A DNA stretch of 64,000 bases, from positions 15,483 through 79,482 of the forward strand of contig JBPCNX010000094.1 in assembly GCA_051000815.1 (NCBI GenBank). The letters run 5' to 3'. This DNA is from PSRF01 sp051000815 (lineage in GTDB: Bacteria > Acidobacteriota > Blastocatellia > Pyrinomonadales > Pyrinomonadaceae). The notes below the pieces were generated by a model. That model saw nothing but the letters and a program-made list of their open reading frames with translations. It was not told the origin of the DNA and did not search any database. Shown one piece after another: positions 26,152 to 36,040 of the stretch. The position numbers and the translations under genes are program-made. How positions within the stretch are numbered: the stretch's first letter is position 1; each line of letters starts with the position of its first letter.

Positions 26152-28695
26152 ATGCCTAAATCAGATACGCCCGCGGAGACTTCAATCGCCGTCGAAAACA
26201 GGCCCGCATTGTCTTCCGATCTGTACAGGGAAATCTTTGTTCACTCCAACGAACCTATCGCGATAATTGATCCCGCCGGCTATTACCTGGAACAGAACGC
26301 CGCGCACTGTGATCTGCTGGGCTACTCCGATGAAGAACTTTACGGCCAGACCCCGGCGATTCACCTTGGGGCCGAAGCCTTCCAAACGATAGCGACTGAA
26401 CTCTCGGCAAGAGGCGAATATCGTGGCGAATCAGTAAGCCGTCGGAAGGACGGTGACGTACGCAATATTGAACTTTCGGCTTTCGCAACACGCGACGGTT
26501 CCGGTCAGCCGATTTGTTATGTAGGCATCAAGCGCGACGTGACCGAACGCAAAGCTGCCGAGGAAGCGTTGCGGCGCACGGAAACTGAGTTAACGGACTT
26601 CTTTGAGAATGCCACGATTGGTTTGCACTGGGTGGGCCCGGACGGAATCGTGTTGCGGGTCAACCAGGCAGAGCTCGACCTTCTGGGCTACACCCAGGAA
26701 GAATATGTCGGTCACAACATCAAGGAGTTTCACGTCGATCTTCCAGTGATTGACGACATTCTCACACGACTCAAGGCCGGCGAACTGTTGCGCGACTACG
26801 ATGCACGCATGCGTTGCAAGGACAACTCGATCAAGCACGTGCGGATTAACTCCAGTGTGTTTTGGGATGAGGGTAAGTTTGTCCACACTCGCTGCTTCAC
26901 ACGCGACATTACTGATCGAAAGCGCACCGAAAGCAGGTTGGCTTTGCAGTACGCGGTAACCAGAATTCTTTCCGACGCCACTGACTTTATCGAAAGCGCT
27001 CAGAAGATTCTGCAGGCGACTTGCGAGAACCTCGATTGGGATGTCGGCGCATTGTGGATGGTGGATCCCGAGAACGACGTGCTGCGTTGTCTGGATTTCT
27101 GTAACCTTGGCGCGATAACAGTTGATGAGTTTGAAGAAGTCACACGGACCACCGCATTTGCCAGGGGCATCGGGCTTCCGGGACGCATCTGGGCCACCGG
27201 CGAACCCGTGCGAATCAATAACGTCACAAGGGATGCAAATTTTCCCAGGGCCAAAGTAGCGGAACGCGAAGGTTTTCACGGCGGCTTTGGTTTTCCGATC
27301 CTGCTGGGCAAGGAAGTTCTGGGGGTGCTGGAATTTTTCAGTCGCGAGATTCGGGAACCTGATGACGAGCTGCTGAGAATGGTCAGCTCCGTCGGCGGAC
27401 AGATCGGACAATTCACCAAGCGAAAACGCGCGGAAGAAGAACGGGCCGATCTCCTTGGGCGCGAGCGGTCGGCCCGCACCGACGCGGAGAAAGCGAATCG
27501 GCTTAAGGATGAGTTTCTCGCCACCGTCTCGCATGAACTTCGCACGCCCTTAAACGCGGTGATTGGCTGGTCGCGGATGTTACGCTCGGGGAGACTTGAT
27601 TCAGAGAGTATGACTCATGCGTTGGAGGTGATTGAAAGAAACGCCTGGGCTCAGAAGCAGATCATAGAGGACATTCTCGACGTCTCGCGCGTAATTACCG
27701 GCAAACTACAACTTAATCTCGGTCCTGTGGATCTCGTGGCAGTCGTTGACGCTGCACTCGACGCCGTCCGACCAGCTTTGGAGGCGAAGGAGATCAAGAT
27801 CGAGACAATCATCGATGCGGACCTGCGCATCATCTCCGGAGATGCGGATCGTCTGCAGCAGGTGATATGGAATCTTCTGTCCAATGCGGCGAAGTTCACG
27901 CCCAGTGCAGGAAAGGTGGAAGTGCGGGTAAGTCACAACACCACTCATGTGCAGATTGATGTAAGTGATACAGGACCTGGAATTGATCCAGCCTTTCTCC
28001 CTCATGTCTTCGAGAGATTTCGCCAGGCCGACGGATCAACGACAAGGACACATGGTGGGTTGGGCCTGGGACTGGCGATTGTGCGTCATCTCGTGGAATT
28101 ACACGGCGGGGTCATCACCGCAGAGAATCGTCTGGACGGATCAGGCGCGGTCTTTTCCCTTAAGCTGCGACTTCCCAGCGGGGAACTTCATCAGGAAACT
28201 CTGGCCGCCGCGCTCGCCGTCTTCGAGGATGGGGAAACTGAAGCAGTCAGCCTCGAAGGTCTGCGGATTTTGTTCGTTGATGATGAGCGCGACACTCTGG
28301 ACCTGGTCACAATGGAGTTGACCCAGCACGGCGCCCGCGTAGCTGGAGCGTCCACTGCGGCGGAAGCGCTTGAGGCGCTCGAGAACGCTGAATTTGATGT
28401 GCTGATCAGCGACATCGCAATGCCCGACGTTGATGGCTACGGTTTGATTCGCCAGGTGCGAAAACGGGAGGCCGGTAAAGAACGGCGAATTCCGGCAGTC
28501 GCGTTAACCGCCTACGCCAGCGTCCAGGATCGCATGCGCGCGATTCTTGCTGGATACAACACTCATGTGGCCAAGCCGGTTGAAGCCAACGAACTTGTCA
28601 CTGTCGTTGCGGGATTGGCGGGACGACTCGGAAAGATTGATTCATTTTCCGTTTGTCATTCGAATGAGAATTGTGAAATGACCAATGGAAAATGA
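26152..28695 (+). CDS. Hybrid sensor histidine kinase/response regulator (PAS-PAS-GAF-HisKA-HATPase-REC)
   Basis: An 847-residue soluble signalling protein. Order: PAS1 (about 22-130, ending with its PAC segment VGIKRDVTERKAAEEAL), PAS2 (about 145-260, ending CFTRDITDRKRTESRL), GAF (about 275-430, FARGIGLPGRIWATGEPV), HisKA with phospho-acceptor H461 in ATVSHELRTPLNAVIG, HATPase (N box NLLSNAAKFT, G boxes DTGPGID and GGLGLGLAIV), and a C-terminal receiver with D754 in LISDIAMPDVDGYGL and the KP motif HVAKPVEANEL. There is no membrane segment. No partner regulator is adjacent. The last residues are encoded by an inverted repeat (see 28643-28694). Confidence 0.95.
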   Translation: MPKSDTPAETSIAVENRPALSSDLYREIFVHSNEPIAIIDPAGYYLEQNAAHCDLLGYSDEELYGQTPAIHLGAEAFQTIATELSARGEYRGESVSRRKDGDVRNIELSAFATRDGSGQPICYVGIKRDVTERKAAEEALRRTETELTDFFENATIGLHWVGPDGIVLRVNQAELDLLGYTQEEYVGHNIKEFHVDLPVIDDILTRLKAGELLRDYDARMRCKDNSIKHVRINSSVFWDEGKFVHTRCFTRDITDRKRTESRLALQYAVTRILSDATDFIESAQKILQATCENLDWDVGALWMVDPENDVLRCLDFCNLGAITVDEFEEVTRTTAFARGIGLPGRIWATGEPVRINNVTRDANFPRAKVAEREGFHGGFGFPILLGKEVLGVLEFFSREIREPDDELLRMVSSVGGQIGQFTKRKRAEEERADLLGRERSARTDAEKANRLKDEFLATVSHELRTPLNAVIGWSRMLRSGRLDSESMTHALEVIERNAWAQKQIIEDILDVSRVITGKLQLNLGPVDLVAVVDAALDAVRPALEAKEIKIETIIDADLRIISGDADRLQQVIWNLLSNAAKFTPSAGKVEVRVSHNTTHVQIDVSDTGPGIDPAFLPHVFERFRQADGSTTRTHGGLGLGLAIVRHLVELHGGVITAENRLDGSGAVFSLKLRLPSGELHQETLAAALAVFEDGETEAVSLEGLRILFVDDERDTLDLVTMELTQHGARVAGASTAAEALEALENAEFDVLISDIAMPDVDGYGLIRQVRKREAGKERRIPAVALTAYASVQDRMRAILAGYNTHVAKPVEANELVTVVAGLAGRLGKIDSFSVCHSNENCEMTNGK
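28643..28694. repeat. Inverted repeat encoding the kinase C-terminus
   Basis: CATTTTCCGTTTGTCATT pairs with AATGACCAATGGAAAATG around a 16-base loop. It looks like a short relative of the paired heptamer arrays and supplies the final residues of the histidine kinase and its stop codon. Confidence 0.6.
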
Positions 28696-28722
28696 TCCCC
28701 CCTGTTCTGTTAAGATGCCCGC

Positions 28723-29280
28723 ATGTCAAAACGTTGTGTCTGGGCCAGGACGGACCTGTCCATTGCCTATCATGATCTTGAATGGGGTGTGTCCGTACAC
28801 GACGACCGCGTACTGTTTGAGTTCCTGATCCTGGAAGGCGCGCAGGCAGGGTTAAGCTGGGAAACCATACTGCGAAAGCGCGACAGCTATCGCGTCGCCT
28901 TCGATAATTTTGCGCCCGCCAAAGTAGCCAGGTACAACCAACGAAAAGTCGAGCGGTTGCTGAATAACGAAGGCATCATCCGAAATCGCCTGAAGATCGC
29001 CGCCGCAATCCAAAATGCCAAATCCTTCCTGGCAGTCCAGAAGGAGTTTGGTAGTTTTGATAAGTATCTATGGGGTTTTGTAAATGGCCAGCCTCTCAAA
29101 CGTAAAACGAATGCGCCAGTGCCTGTTAACTCGCCGCTTTCTGATGCGCTCAGTAAAGATTTGGCGCAGCGCGGTTTTAAGTTTGTCGGCACCACAATTT
29201 GTTATTCGTTCATGCAGGCAATCGGTCTGATCAACGACCACGACACAACTTGTTTTCGTTACCGCCAAGTAGGCCAATAA
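28723..29280 (+). CDS. tag: DNA-3-methyladenine glycosylase I
   Basis: A 185-residue base-excision repair enzyme that removes 3-methyladenine from alkylated DNA. It has the Tag zinc snap: C5 and H17 near the N-terminus (KRCVWA, AYHDLEWG) and the late His/Cys pair in INDHDTTCFRY. Core motifs are LEGAQAGLSWETILRKRDSY, AFDNFAPAKVA and FKFVGTTICYSFMQAIGLIND. The length matches E. coli Tag (187). It is followed after 18 bases by an MFS gene on the same strand. Confidence 0.95.
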   Translation: MSKRCVWARTDLSIAYHDLEWGVSVHDDRVLFEFLILEGAQAGLSWETILRKRDSYRVAFDNFAPAKVARYNQRKVERLLNNEGIIRNRLKIAAAIQNAKSFLAVQKEFGSFDKYLWGFVNGQPLKRKTNAPVPVNSPLSDALSKDLAQRGFKFVGTTICYSFMQAIGLINDHDTTCFRYRQVGQ

Positions 29281-29298
29281 GAAAGGGGACTTCATCCC

Positions 29299-30522
29299 TT
29301 GAATCCCTGGCGCGGACTGGGAGCACTCCCGAAAGAGGTTTGGTTTCTGTGTCTGGCGATTCTGGTGAATCGCGCCGGGACAATGGTGCTTCCCTTCCTT
29401 ACTCTCTATCTCACGGTCGATCGAAAATTCTCTGCCGGCCGCGCCGGCCTCGCCCTAACCATTTACGGCATTGCCGCCATCATTATTGCCCCGCTGGCCG
29501 GGCGCCTTTCGGATCGTTGGGGCAGTTTGCTCATCATCAAGCTCTCACTGTTTCTGAGCGGGCTGATCCTCTTCGTCTTTCCTTTCGTATCCAGTCTCTA
29601 CGGAATTCTGGCCATCACCGCAGTTTGGGCACTCGCCAATGAAGCTTTTCGACCACCCAGCATGGCGCTGATCGGCCGTCTCACTGCACCAGAGCAGCGT
29701 AAGATGGCATATGCCCTGAGCCGTCTCGCAATTAACCTGGGAATGAGTATCGGACCAGTGATTGGCGGCTTCCTGTCGATGCGCTCTTTCAAATCGTTGT
29801 TTTATGTAGACGGAACGACTGCCATTCTGGCCGGCGTCTTAATCGCCGTGCTGCCGTGGCGAGTAACACGACATATCTCCGCATCGGCACCCACTGCAGC
29901 AGATCCTTCAGCGGTCGAACCTCCTCAACCGCAGCTGAGTTACTCAAGCGTTCTGCGAGATCGGCGTTTCCTTTTTTTCCTCCTGGCAATGCTGCCGGTT
30001 GAGATGGTCTTCTTTCAATCGCTCGCCGCGATGCCGCTTTTCGTGGTTCGCGATCTTCAAATATCGGCAGCGGGCTTCGGAATGCTGCTGGCTATCAACA
30101 CGTTGTTGATTATCTTGACGGAGGTGCCGCTGAACTCAGCAATGTTCGCCTGGTCACACCGTCATTCGTTAGCTCTCGGGGCACTTCTGGTTGGCGCCGG
30201 TTTTGGCGGACTGGCTTTAAGCAGCGGCGCCATTGGTGTGGCCATCACGGTTGTAGTTTGGACAGTTGGTGAAATGATTCTTTTGCCGGCGAGCTCCGCT
30301 TATGTTTCAGATCTAGCGCCACCCGCGCAGGCGGGAGCGTACATGGGACTGTACACGATGGGATTCAGCGCCGCATTTGCCCTGGGTCCATGGTTGGGAG
30401 TACACGTACTCGAAAAGTTTGGGCCAAGTGCTGTTTGGCTCGGCACCCTGGGGTGCGGTTGCACCACGGCCTTAATGATCTGGTTTCAGCGAACTCGGCA
30501 TAACGCTGAAAGCGTTCGCTAA
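29299..30522 (+). CDS. MFS transporter (12-helix, DHA1-like)
   Basis: A 407-residue inner-membrane transporter with twelve hydrophobic helices. The N-terminal half has the motif A loop PLAGRLSDRWGSLLIIK, FRPPSMALIGRLTAPEQRKMAYALSRLAINLGMSIGPVIGG (motifs B/C) and the second-half repeat ALGALLVGAGFGGLAL. It starts at TTG 29299 with GAAAGGGGAC before it; no ATG fits. It is close enough to tag to be cotranscribed, though a functional link is not evident. The substrate is unknown. Confidence 0.9.
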   Translation: MNPWRGLGALPKEVWFLCLAILVNRAGTMVLPFLTLYLTVDRKFSAGRAGLALTIYGIAAIIIAPLAGRLSDRWGSLLIIKLSLFLSGLILFVFPFVSSLYGILAITAVWALANEAFRPPSMALIGRLTAPEQRKMAYALSRLAINLGMSIGPVIGGFLSMRSFKSLFYVDGTTAILAGVLIAVLPWRVTRHISASAPTAADPSAVEPPQPQLSYSSVLRDRRFLFFLLAMLPVEMVFFQSLAAMPLFVVRDLQISAAGFGMLLAINTLLIILTEVPLNSAMFAWSHRHSLALGALLVGAGFGGLALSSGAIGVAITVVVWTVGEMILLPASSAYVSDLAPPAQAGAYMGLYTMGFSAAFALGPWLGVHVLEKFGPSAVWLGTLGCGCTTALMIWFQRTRHNAESVR

Positions 30523-30629
30523 TTAGAGGCTTCGTTGTCGGATCGGCTCGCTTGCTCTGTTGTTTCCCCACCAGATGGGGGGTCCGCGGAACTCAGCCAT
30601 GTCATCTCACTCAATTGGGAGGCTCCTCA

Positions 30630-31073
30630 ATGCGAACGCTGCTCGCATCGTTTCTCTTAGCTGTTGTGTCTATCAATATGATTAGCTGCCAGCAGTATTC
30701 AGCTGGTCTGCAAAAAGGCTCTAACCGCGCTGAGGAAACTTCCGCGATCGGCTCCCTGCGTACGATCGCCCAGGCGCAGACGACGTTCAGCATCAGCAAT
30801 GCCGGAAATTACGGAACCTTCGAGCAGTTAACGGAGGGCGGGTTTTTGGACTCACGTTTCCACCACAGTAGTCCGGCGTTGCACGGCTACGTCTTCAACA
30901 TGCAGGTAAATCCGGCTACCGAGGGTTCACAAGGTTCTTACAGTTGCAATGCCGATCCCGCACCGACTTCTAATCTCGGAGGTCGTCATTTCTATATTGA
31001 TTCAATTTCACAAGAAATTCGGGCGAACGCAACCCAACCGGCTACGGATAAAGATGAACCTTTAAAACCGTAA
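30630..31073 (+). CDS. Lipoprotein-like protein with pseudopilin-like globular domain
   Basis: About 147 residues. The N-terminus is a lipoprotein-type signal (LLASFLLAVVSINMISC, cysteine at 20). After it, NRAEETSAIGSLRTIAQAQTTFSISN resembles the N-terminal helix of type II/IV pseudopilin globular domains found in many Acidobacteriota proteins, followed by GNYGTFEQLTEGGFLDSRF and HGYVFNMQV. The canonical pilin methylation site is absent, so it is probably anchored by lipid rather than assembled into a pilus. GGGAGG lies eight bases before ATG 30630. Confidence 0.65.
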   Translation: MRTLLASFLLAVVSINMISCQQYSAGLQKGSNRAEETSAIGSLRTIAQAQTTFSISNAGNYGTFEQLTEGGFLDSRFHHSSPALHGYVFNMQVNPATEGSQGSYSCNADPAPTSNLGGRHFYIDSISQEIRANATQPATDKDEPLKP

Positions 31074-31119
31074 TCAAGCCGGTTCAGCTCGTATAAAAAG
31101 GAGCATACAGCTGACCGTC

Positions 31120-31503
31120 ATGGATAAAATCAATCTCAAGCAGAAGCTGACCCTTATCGCGGAACATTGGAAGCCACACATAGTGGGCGATTTGAACGGA
31201 CAACAGGTCAAACTCGTAAAGTTTCAGGGACCATTTACCTGGCATCATCATGACAACGAAGACGAGCTGTTCCTGGTCGTCAAAGGAAAATTCCGCATGG
31301 AGTATCGTGAAGGTATTGACGCTGCCGGGAAGGAGCAATCAATATGGCTGGAACCGGGTGAGTTGGTGATCGTTCCGCGCGGCGTCGAGCACCGGCCGGT
31401 AGCCGATGAAGAAGCGCACGTCCTGCTTTTTGAACCAGCGACAACTCTGAACACCGGCAACGTTGAAAACGAACTCACTGTCCATAACTTGGCGCGGCTT
31501 TAG
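31120..31503 (+). CDS. Cupin domain protein
   Basis: A 127-residue single cupin barrel. The first metal-binding motif is WHHHDNEDELFLVVKGKFRM (H-x-H...E pattern) and the second is ELVIVPRGVEHRPVADEEAHVLLF. Such small cupins bind a divalent metal and act as isomerases, epimerases or sensors; the substrate cannot be told. It may be a separate transcription unit, since the upstream gene ends 46 bases before. Confidence 0.88.
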   Translation: MDKINLKQKLTLIAEHWKPHIVGDLNGQQVKLVKFQGPFTWHHHDNEDELFLVVKGKFRMEYREGIDAAGKEQSIWLEPGELVIVPRGVEHRPVADEEAHVLLFEPATTLNTGNVENELTVHNLARL

Positions 31504-31636
31504 GCTCCCGCCAACTTGTTTGAAATTTTTGAGGCCCCCTGCCCCAATCGGAAAACTACCTCGCACTAAAGAAACTGGTGACGCCGAGACCGCACCTGTG
31601 TGAAGATAAATGAAATTTGAAATGGAGGCTTAAGTT

Positions 31637-32776
31637 GTGAACAGAAACTTCCCCTTGATGTTGGTCACACTCCTGCTACTGGTCGTTACGAGCACGGTTG
31701 TAACCGCGCAACATCCTTCGAGCATTGCCGCCAACGTACCAGTCAATGAGCCAAAGGTTGTTCTTAGCCAGGAGGTTTTGGCGGCTCTGGCAACGCTGCC
31801 CGAGGCCGATACCCTCGTATTCATCAATCCTCGCCGGATCATCAATGAAGCGATCCCCCGCATGATGCCGGAGAAAGATTTGGAGGGCCTGCGGAAGGCA
31901 TTCGTCGACATGAAGCAGTTTGCGGGCGTCGACCCAACGCAGCTGAACTTTATTGTCATGGCGGTGCGTTTCCGCAAACCGACAGCGGATCTCATGTTCG
32001 CTCCCCCCGAATTCATGGCGGTCACGAGCGGCGATTTCAGCTCCGAGGGGTTGGTGGCGCTGGCCAGAGCAGCATCACAGGGAAAACTTCGGGACGAGAA
32101 GTATGGTGAAAAGACTCTATCGTTGATGACAATCGACCCGATCGTCAAAGAGTCGGAGAAGAACCCTTTCCTCAAATCGTTTTCCGAAGTGGGAGTCGTC
32201 CCCCTCAGCGCCAACATGTTGGCCGTCGGCACGCCAGGTTACCTTCGGGCAGCCGTTGATGCCGCCGCCGGCAATGGTCGTATCAGTGTCGACAGTTTGA
32301 ATTCCCTACTCAGAGATCCGAGCGTTCTCGCCAGCGTTGCGGGTTCGCCCTGGGATTCCTTCGCGAAGAGTCTGGGACTTCTCGGCACAGAAGCAAATGT
32401 GCGGGCGGCAAAGTGCGAGTCGAACCTCGGCGACTTCTATGTTGCGCTTACCATGGATGCCACCAATTTCATGTTGCGCGGGGCGATGGGTGCTGACAAC
32501 CCTGACACCGCGAAGATCATTAACAATCTTGCGAATGGTTTTCTGCGCCAGGCAACGTCTTACGTCCCGGACAAGACGGGGCAGAATGTGATGAGCAGTC
32601 TGAAGCTATCGGCGACGGACAACGAGGTCGTCCTAAGTGCGGACGTTCCCCAGCAAATGGTTCTTGATTTCATGAAGTCGCAAATGCAGCCGAAGAAACA
32701 GGACGCGGCGGCGGCGACCAAACCCGCCGCGAAGAAGCCTGTCGTTCGACGCAAGCGGAGAAGACCGAGTCAATAG
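31637..32776 (+). CDS. Secreted protein of unknown function with basic tail
   Basis: A 379-residue exported protein starting at GTG 31637 behind ATGGAGG. Signal peptide LVTLLLLVVTSTVVTAQ. The mature part has a repeated alpha+beta pattern (LPEADTLVFINPRRIINEAI, LNFIVMAVRF, MAVTSGDFSSEGLVALARAA), with two similar halves ending ADVPQQMVLDFMKSQMQ. The last 30 residues are Ala/Lys/Arg-rich (KPVVRRKRRRPSQ). No named family was recognised. The cytochrome c gene follows 60 bases later. Confidence 0.72.
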   Translation: MNRNFPLMLVTLLLLVVTSTVVTAQHPSSIAANVPVNEPKVVLSQEVLAALATLPEADTLVFINPRRIINEAIPRMMPEKDLEGLRKAFVDMKQFAGVDPTQLNFIVMAVRFRKPTADLMFAPPEFMAVTSGDFSSEGLVALARAASQGKLRDEKYGEKTLSLMTIDPIVKESEKNPFLKSFSEVGVVPLSANMLAVGTPGYLRAAVDAAAGNGRISVDSLNSLLRDPSVLASVAGSPWDSFAKSLGLLGTEANVRAAKCESNLGDFYVALTMDATNFMLRGAMGADNPDTAKIINNLANGFLRQATSYVPDKTGQNVMSSLKLSATDNEVVLSADVPQQMVLDFMKSQMQPKKQDAAAATKPAAKKPVVRRKRRRPSQ

Positions 32777-32836
32777 GCAGGTAAGTAAATACGAGAGCTC
32801 CCCGGTTCGCTGAAGTTCATCAAAAGGAGTTTTAGA

Positions 32837-33406
32837 ATGAATAAGTCGCGGCGTCTCGTTGTCGTAAGCGCAGCTTTGGTGCTATCAGCGTTTCTGCTGT
32901 CGCTAATCTCGTTCGGTCAGGGTTCGCAAAACCAGCAGAATTCCTCGACCAACAAATCGGCAACTCCTTCAAGAACGGAAAGCCCTCCCACAAACAAGTC
33001 TGACACGCAATCGGCGCCACGCTCGATAATGCCGCCGGCCGGAACGCCCGACTTCTCACAAAACACCTGGAATATTCCAGCTGACGCCGATGAGACGAAG
33101 AACCCGGTGGCGGCAAACGAGGATTCCATCGCCAAAGGCAAAGAGCTCTTCATGGGGCCAAAAGGCAACTGCATCTTCTGTCATGGCGAGTCAGGTGCGG
33201 GCAACAAAGAGAACTTGCCGCGGCTCAGGAGGGTACCGGCTGACCTTTCAGACGGTGAGCGGATGCCTAAACTCTCCGACGGCGAAATCTTTTGGAAGAT
33301 CACTAAAGGAATACCTGGGATCATGCCGGCCCGGGAAAAACAACTGACAGAAGAACAGCGCTGGCAAGTCGTAAACTTCGTTCGCACGCTGGCTAAAGAG
33401 AAGTAG
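32837..33406 (+). CDS. Exported monohaem cytochrome c
   Basis: A 189-residue periplasmic or membrane-anchored electron carrier. An N-terminal hydrophobic helix (VVVSAALVLSAFLLSLISF) is followed by a long disordered Ser/Thr/Asn/Pro linker (about 30-75). The class I cytochrome c domain has the haem site C112-I-F-C-H116 and a distal methionine candidate in GIPGIMPAREKQLTEEQRWQ. The late W-x-x-V-x-F-V-R-x-L helix (WQVVNFVRTL) is typical. GGAG precedes the ATG. Confidence 0.92.
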   Translation: MNKSRRLVVVSAALVLSAFLLSLISFGQGSQNQQNSSTNKSATPSRTESPPTNKSDTQSAPRSIMPPAGTPDFSQNTWNIPADADETKNPVAANEDSIAKGKELFMGPKGNCIFCHGESGAGNKENLPRLRRVPADLSDGERMPKLSDGEIFWKITKGIPGIMPAREKQLTEEQRWQVVNFVRTLAKEK

Positions 33407-33449
33407 AAATCCAGGAGCCAGTAGTCAGTAGCCAGATGGGCCTTTTTGG

Positions 33450-33455
33450 TATAAT
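33450..33455 (+). promoter_or_regulatory. Probable -10 box of the S9 peptidase gene
   Basis: A perfect TATAAT sits 50 bases before the ATG at 33505, behind a CCTTTTTGG run. A matching -35 hexamer is not obvious, so this is only suggestive. Confidence 0.4.
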
Positions 33456-33504
33456 AGCGCCCTACCCAAGGGACTGATTTCGCGTGCCTAAAGGAGATTT
33501 ACTG

Positions 33505-35446
33505 ATGAAAACCCTAACCGGAATTCTGTTCCTTCTGATCCTCGCCTCGATCTCTCTGATGGCGCAGAACAGCGTCATTGTTCCCAACGAAAACCTCGTG
33601 GCCGAAGGAGTGCCGACAATTCCCGGCTCGCTCGCTGAGACGGTGGGTCGTTACACCGAATTTCGCGCGGCATCATTTACGAGCTGGCACTCCAGCAAGC
33701 GCGAGATGTTGATCAGTACGCGCTTTGGCGATACCGCGCAGGTTCATCAAGTTAAATTCCCGGGTGGCGATCGTCGCCAGCTGACTTTCTTTCCCGATCG
33801 TGTAGGTGGCGGTAACTTTCCGCCAAAAGGCGGAGAGTTCTTCATCTTCAACAAAGACACTGGCGGCAATGAATTTTTTCAGGGCTACCGGTACGATCTG
33901 GCGACCGGGAACGTCACGCTGCTCACCGACGGTAAATCGAGGAACACCGGAGGCTTGTGGTCGAACTCGGGTCAATGGCTCGCGTATGGATCGACGCGGC
34001 GCAACGGTAAAGATGTGGATCTGTATGTTATCAACCCCGCCGATCCGAAAACTGACAAAGTTCTCGCGCAACTGGATGGTGGAGGCTGGCGCGCCTCAGA
34101 TTTTTCTCCTGACGATCGCCAGATCATTCTCTTTGAACTTATCTCGGCCAACGAAAGCTATCTCTGGCTAGTCAACGCTGCAACGGGGGAGAAGACGCTA
34201 GTAACCCCCAAAGGCGGTGCGGAAAAGGTCGCTTATGGCGGCGGTCAGTTTAGCAAAGACGGTAAGGGCGTTTACGTCACTACCGATCTCAATTCCGAGT
34301 TTCGGCGACTCGCCTATTTAGACCTTGCCACTAGGCAACACAAGTTCCTGACCGATCACATCAAGTGGGACGTCGATGAATTCGATCTTTCACCGGATGG
34401 GAGAACTCTTGCTTTTGTTGCTAACGAGGATGGCGTCGCTCGCCTGCATTTGCTGGACACAGCTACCGGCAAAGAGATGCCCGTTGCCAAACTTCCGCTT
34501 GGCCAAATCTTCGGCCATCGAATGGCATGACAATGGAACCGATCTTGGCTTCACGCTCGTGTCTGCTCGTTCCACTTCCGACGTTTATTCGCTTGATGTC
34601 AAAACAGGGAAGGTGGATCGCTGGACCTTCAGCGAGACAGGAGGGCTCAACACCGATAACTTCTCAGAAGGCGAGCTCGTTCGCTGGAAAACTTTCGATG
34701 ACCGAATGATTTCCGGTTTTCTTTATTTGCCGCCGGCGACGTTCAAGGGTCCTCGCCCGGTCGTGATCAATATTCATGGCGGGCCGGAAGGACAGGCACG
34801 TCCGGGATTCCTGGGCCGTAGTAACTATTTCCTCAATGAAATGGGTGTGGCCATTATCTTCCCCAACATCCGCGGTTCTTCAGGCTACGGCAAAACATTT
34901 CTAAAACTCGACAACGGACTCTTGCGCGAGGATTCATACAAGGACATCAACGCCTTGATCGACTGGATCAAAACGCGTCCTGAGCTCGATGCCGATCGTA
35001 TTATGGTCACCGGCGGCTCCTATGGCGGCCACATGACACTTGCGGTAGCGACAAATTATGGCGACCGCATTCGCTCAGCACTTTCCGTCGTCGGGCCGTC
35101 GAACCTAGTAACGTTCCTCAAGAACACACAAGACTACCGGCGCGATCTTCGACGTGTCGAGTATGGGGACGAACGTGACCCAAAGATGGCGGAATTTTTG
35201 GAGAGGACAGCGCCACTCTACAATGTCCAGAAAATCAAGAAGCCACTCTTCGTCGTCCAGGGAAAAAACGATCCGCGCGTACCCGCCAGTGAGTCAGAAC
35301 AGATGGTCGCGGCGGTGAGAAAGAATGGAACCCCCGTGTGGTACCTGCTCGGCAAGGACGAGGGCCATGGCTTTGCCAAGAAGAAGAACGTTGATTTCCA
35401 GTTCTACGCCACAATAATGTTCATGCAGGAACATCTGTTGAAATAG
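33505..35446 (+). pseudogene. S9 prolyl oligopeptidase family gene with a frameshift
   Basis: The N-terminal frame (33505-34530) has a signal peptide (ILFLLILASISLMAQ) behind AAGGAG and a TolB-like beta-propeller (RYDLATGNVTLLTDGKSRN, SPDGRTLAFVANEDG). The catalytic alpha/beta-hydrolase lies in the +1 frame and runs to 35446: INIHGGPEGQARPGF, the nucleophile in GGSYGGHM, KNDPRVPASESEQM and late histidine in DEGHGFAKK. Conserved sequence passes from one frame to the other between about 34500 and 34520 (LPLGQIF to AIEWHDNGTDLGF). Restoring one base gives a full-length enzyme of about 645 residues. It may be a true mutation or a sequencing error; no slippery site is obvious. Confidence 0.85.
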
Positions 35447-35492
35447 TTCTGGTCGCTTTGCATCCGGGTGAATCGTCAACACTGCACTAATT

Positions 35493-36038
35493 ATGGATCC
35501 AGCAGCAGCAATTGCCGTTTTGACGGCGATGATTACACCGGCAGTGTTAATTTCGGCTTGTGGCAGCATGATACTCTCCACTTCCGGACGACTAGGGCGC
35601 GTTGTTGATCGCGTCCGCGCTCTTTCTGATCGACTGGAAGCGATTTCGGATACCCAATCCAATCCCGAGATCGCCCGCGAGCGTCAGGCAATCATCTTTC
35701 AACAGCTGGATAAACTGACAAGTCGAGCGCGCATCCTGCAACGCTCGATGGTGACCTTCTACCTGGCGTTGGGAATGTTTGTGGCCACCAGTGTGGCGAT
35801 TGGGATCGTCGCGATTGCCGACAAGCCGCGCTATAACCTGGTGCCGGTCATCGTGGGTCTCATCGGCGCCTGCTTTCTGTTCTATGGCAGCATGCTGTTG
35901 ATCTTCGAAGCCCGGCTCGCCCTCAGCACCATCCATGTGGAAATGGACTTCATCTGGAGTCAGACGAAGAGAGTTGCTCCGGCCGACATCGTCGGTCAGC
36001 ATAAACCCCACTTCGTCCACTTTCGCAGACATACGTAA
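35493..36038 (+). CDS. DUF2721 family membrane protein
   Basis: A 181-residue inner-membrane protein matching DUF2721 in pattern: a first hydrophobic segment with ITPAVLISACGSMILSTSGR, then RLGRVVDRVRALSDRLEAI, a coiled helix with REERQAI-like charge, and two further hydrophobic helices (STFYLALGMFVATSVAIGIV, PVIVGLIGACFLFYGSMLLI). Function is unknown for the family. It begins 46 bases after the peptidase stop and could be cotranscribed. Confidence 0.85.
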   Translation: MDPAAAIAVLTAMITPAVLISACGSMILSTSGRLGRVVDRVRALSDRLEAISDTQSNPEIARERQAIIFQQLDKLTSRARILQRSMVTFYLALGMFVATSVAIGIVAIADKPRYNLVPVIVGLIGACFLFYGSMLLIFEARLALSTIHVEMDFIWSQTKRVAPADIVGQHKPHFVHFRRHT

Positions 36039-36040
36039 TT

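Noticed and set aside
26590..27534. 314-residue frame antisense to the histidine kinase
   Set aside because: The sense strand has all kinase signatures; no motif on this strand.
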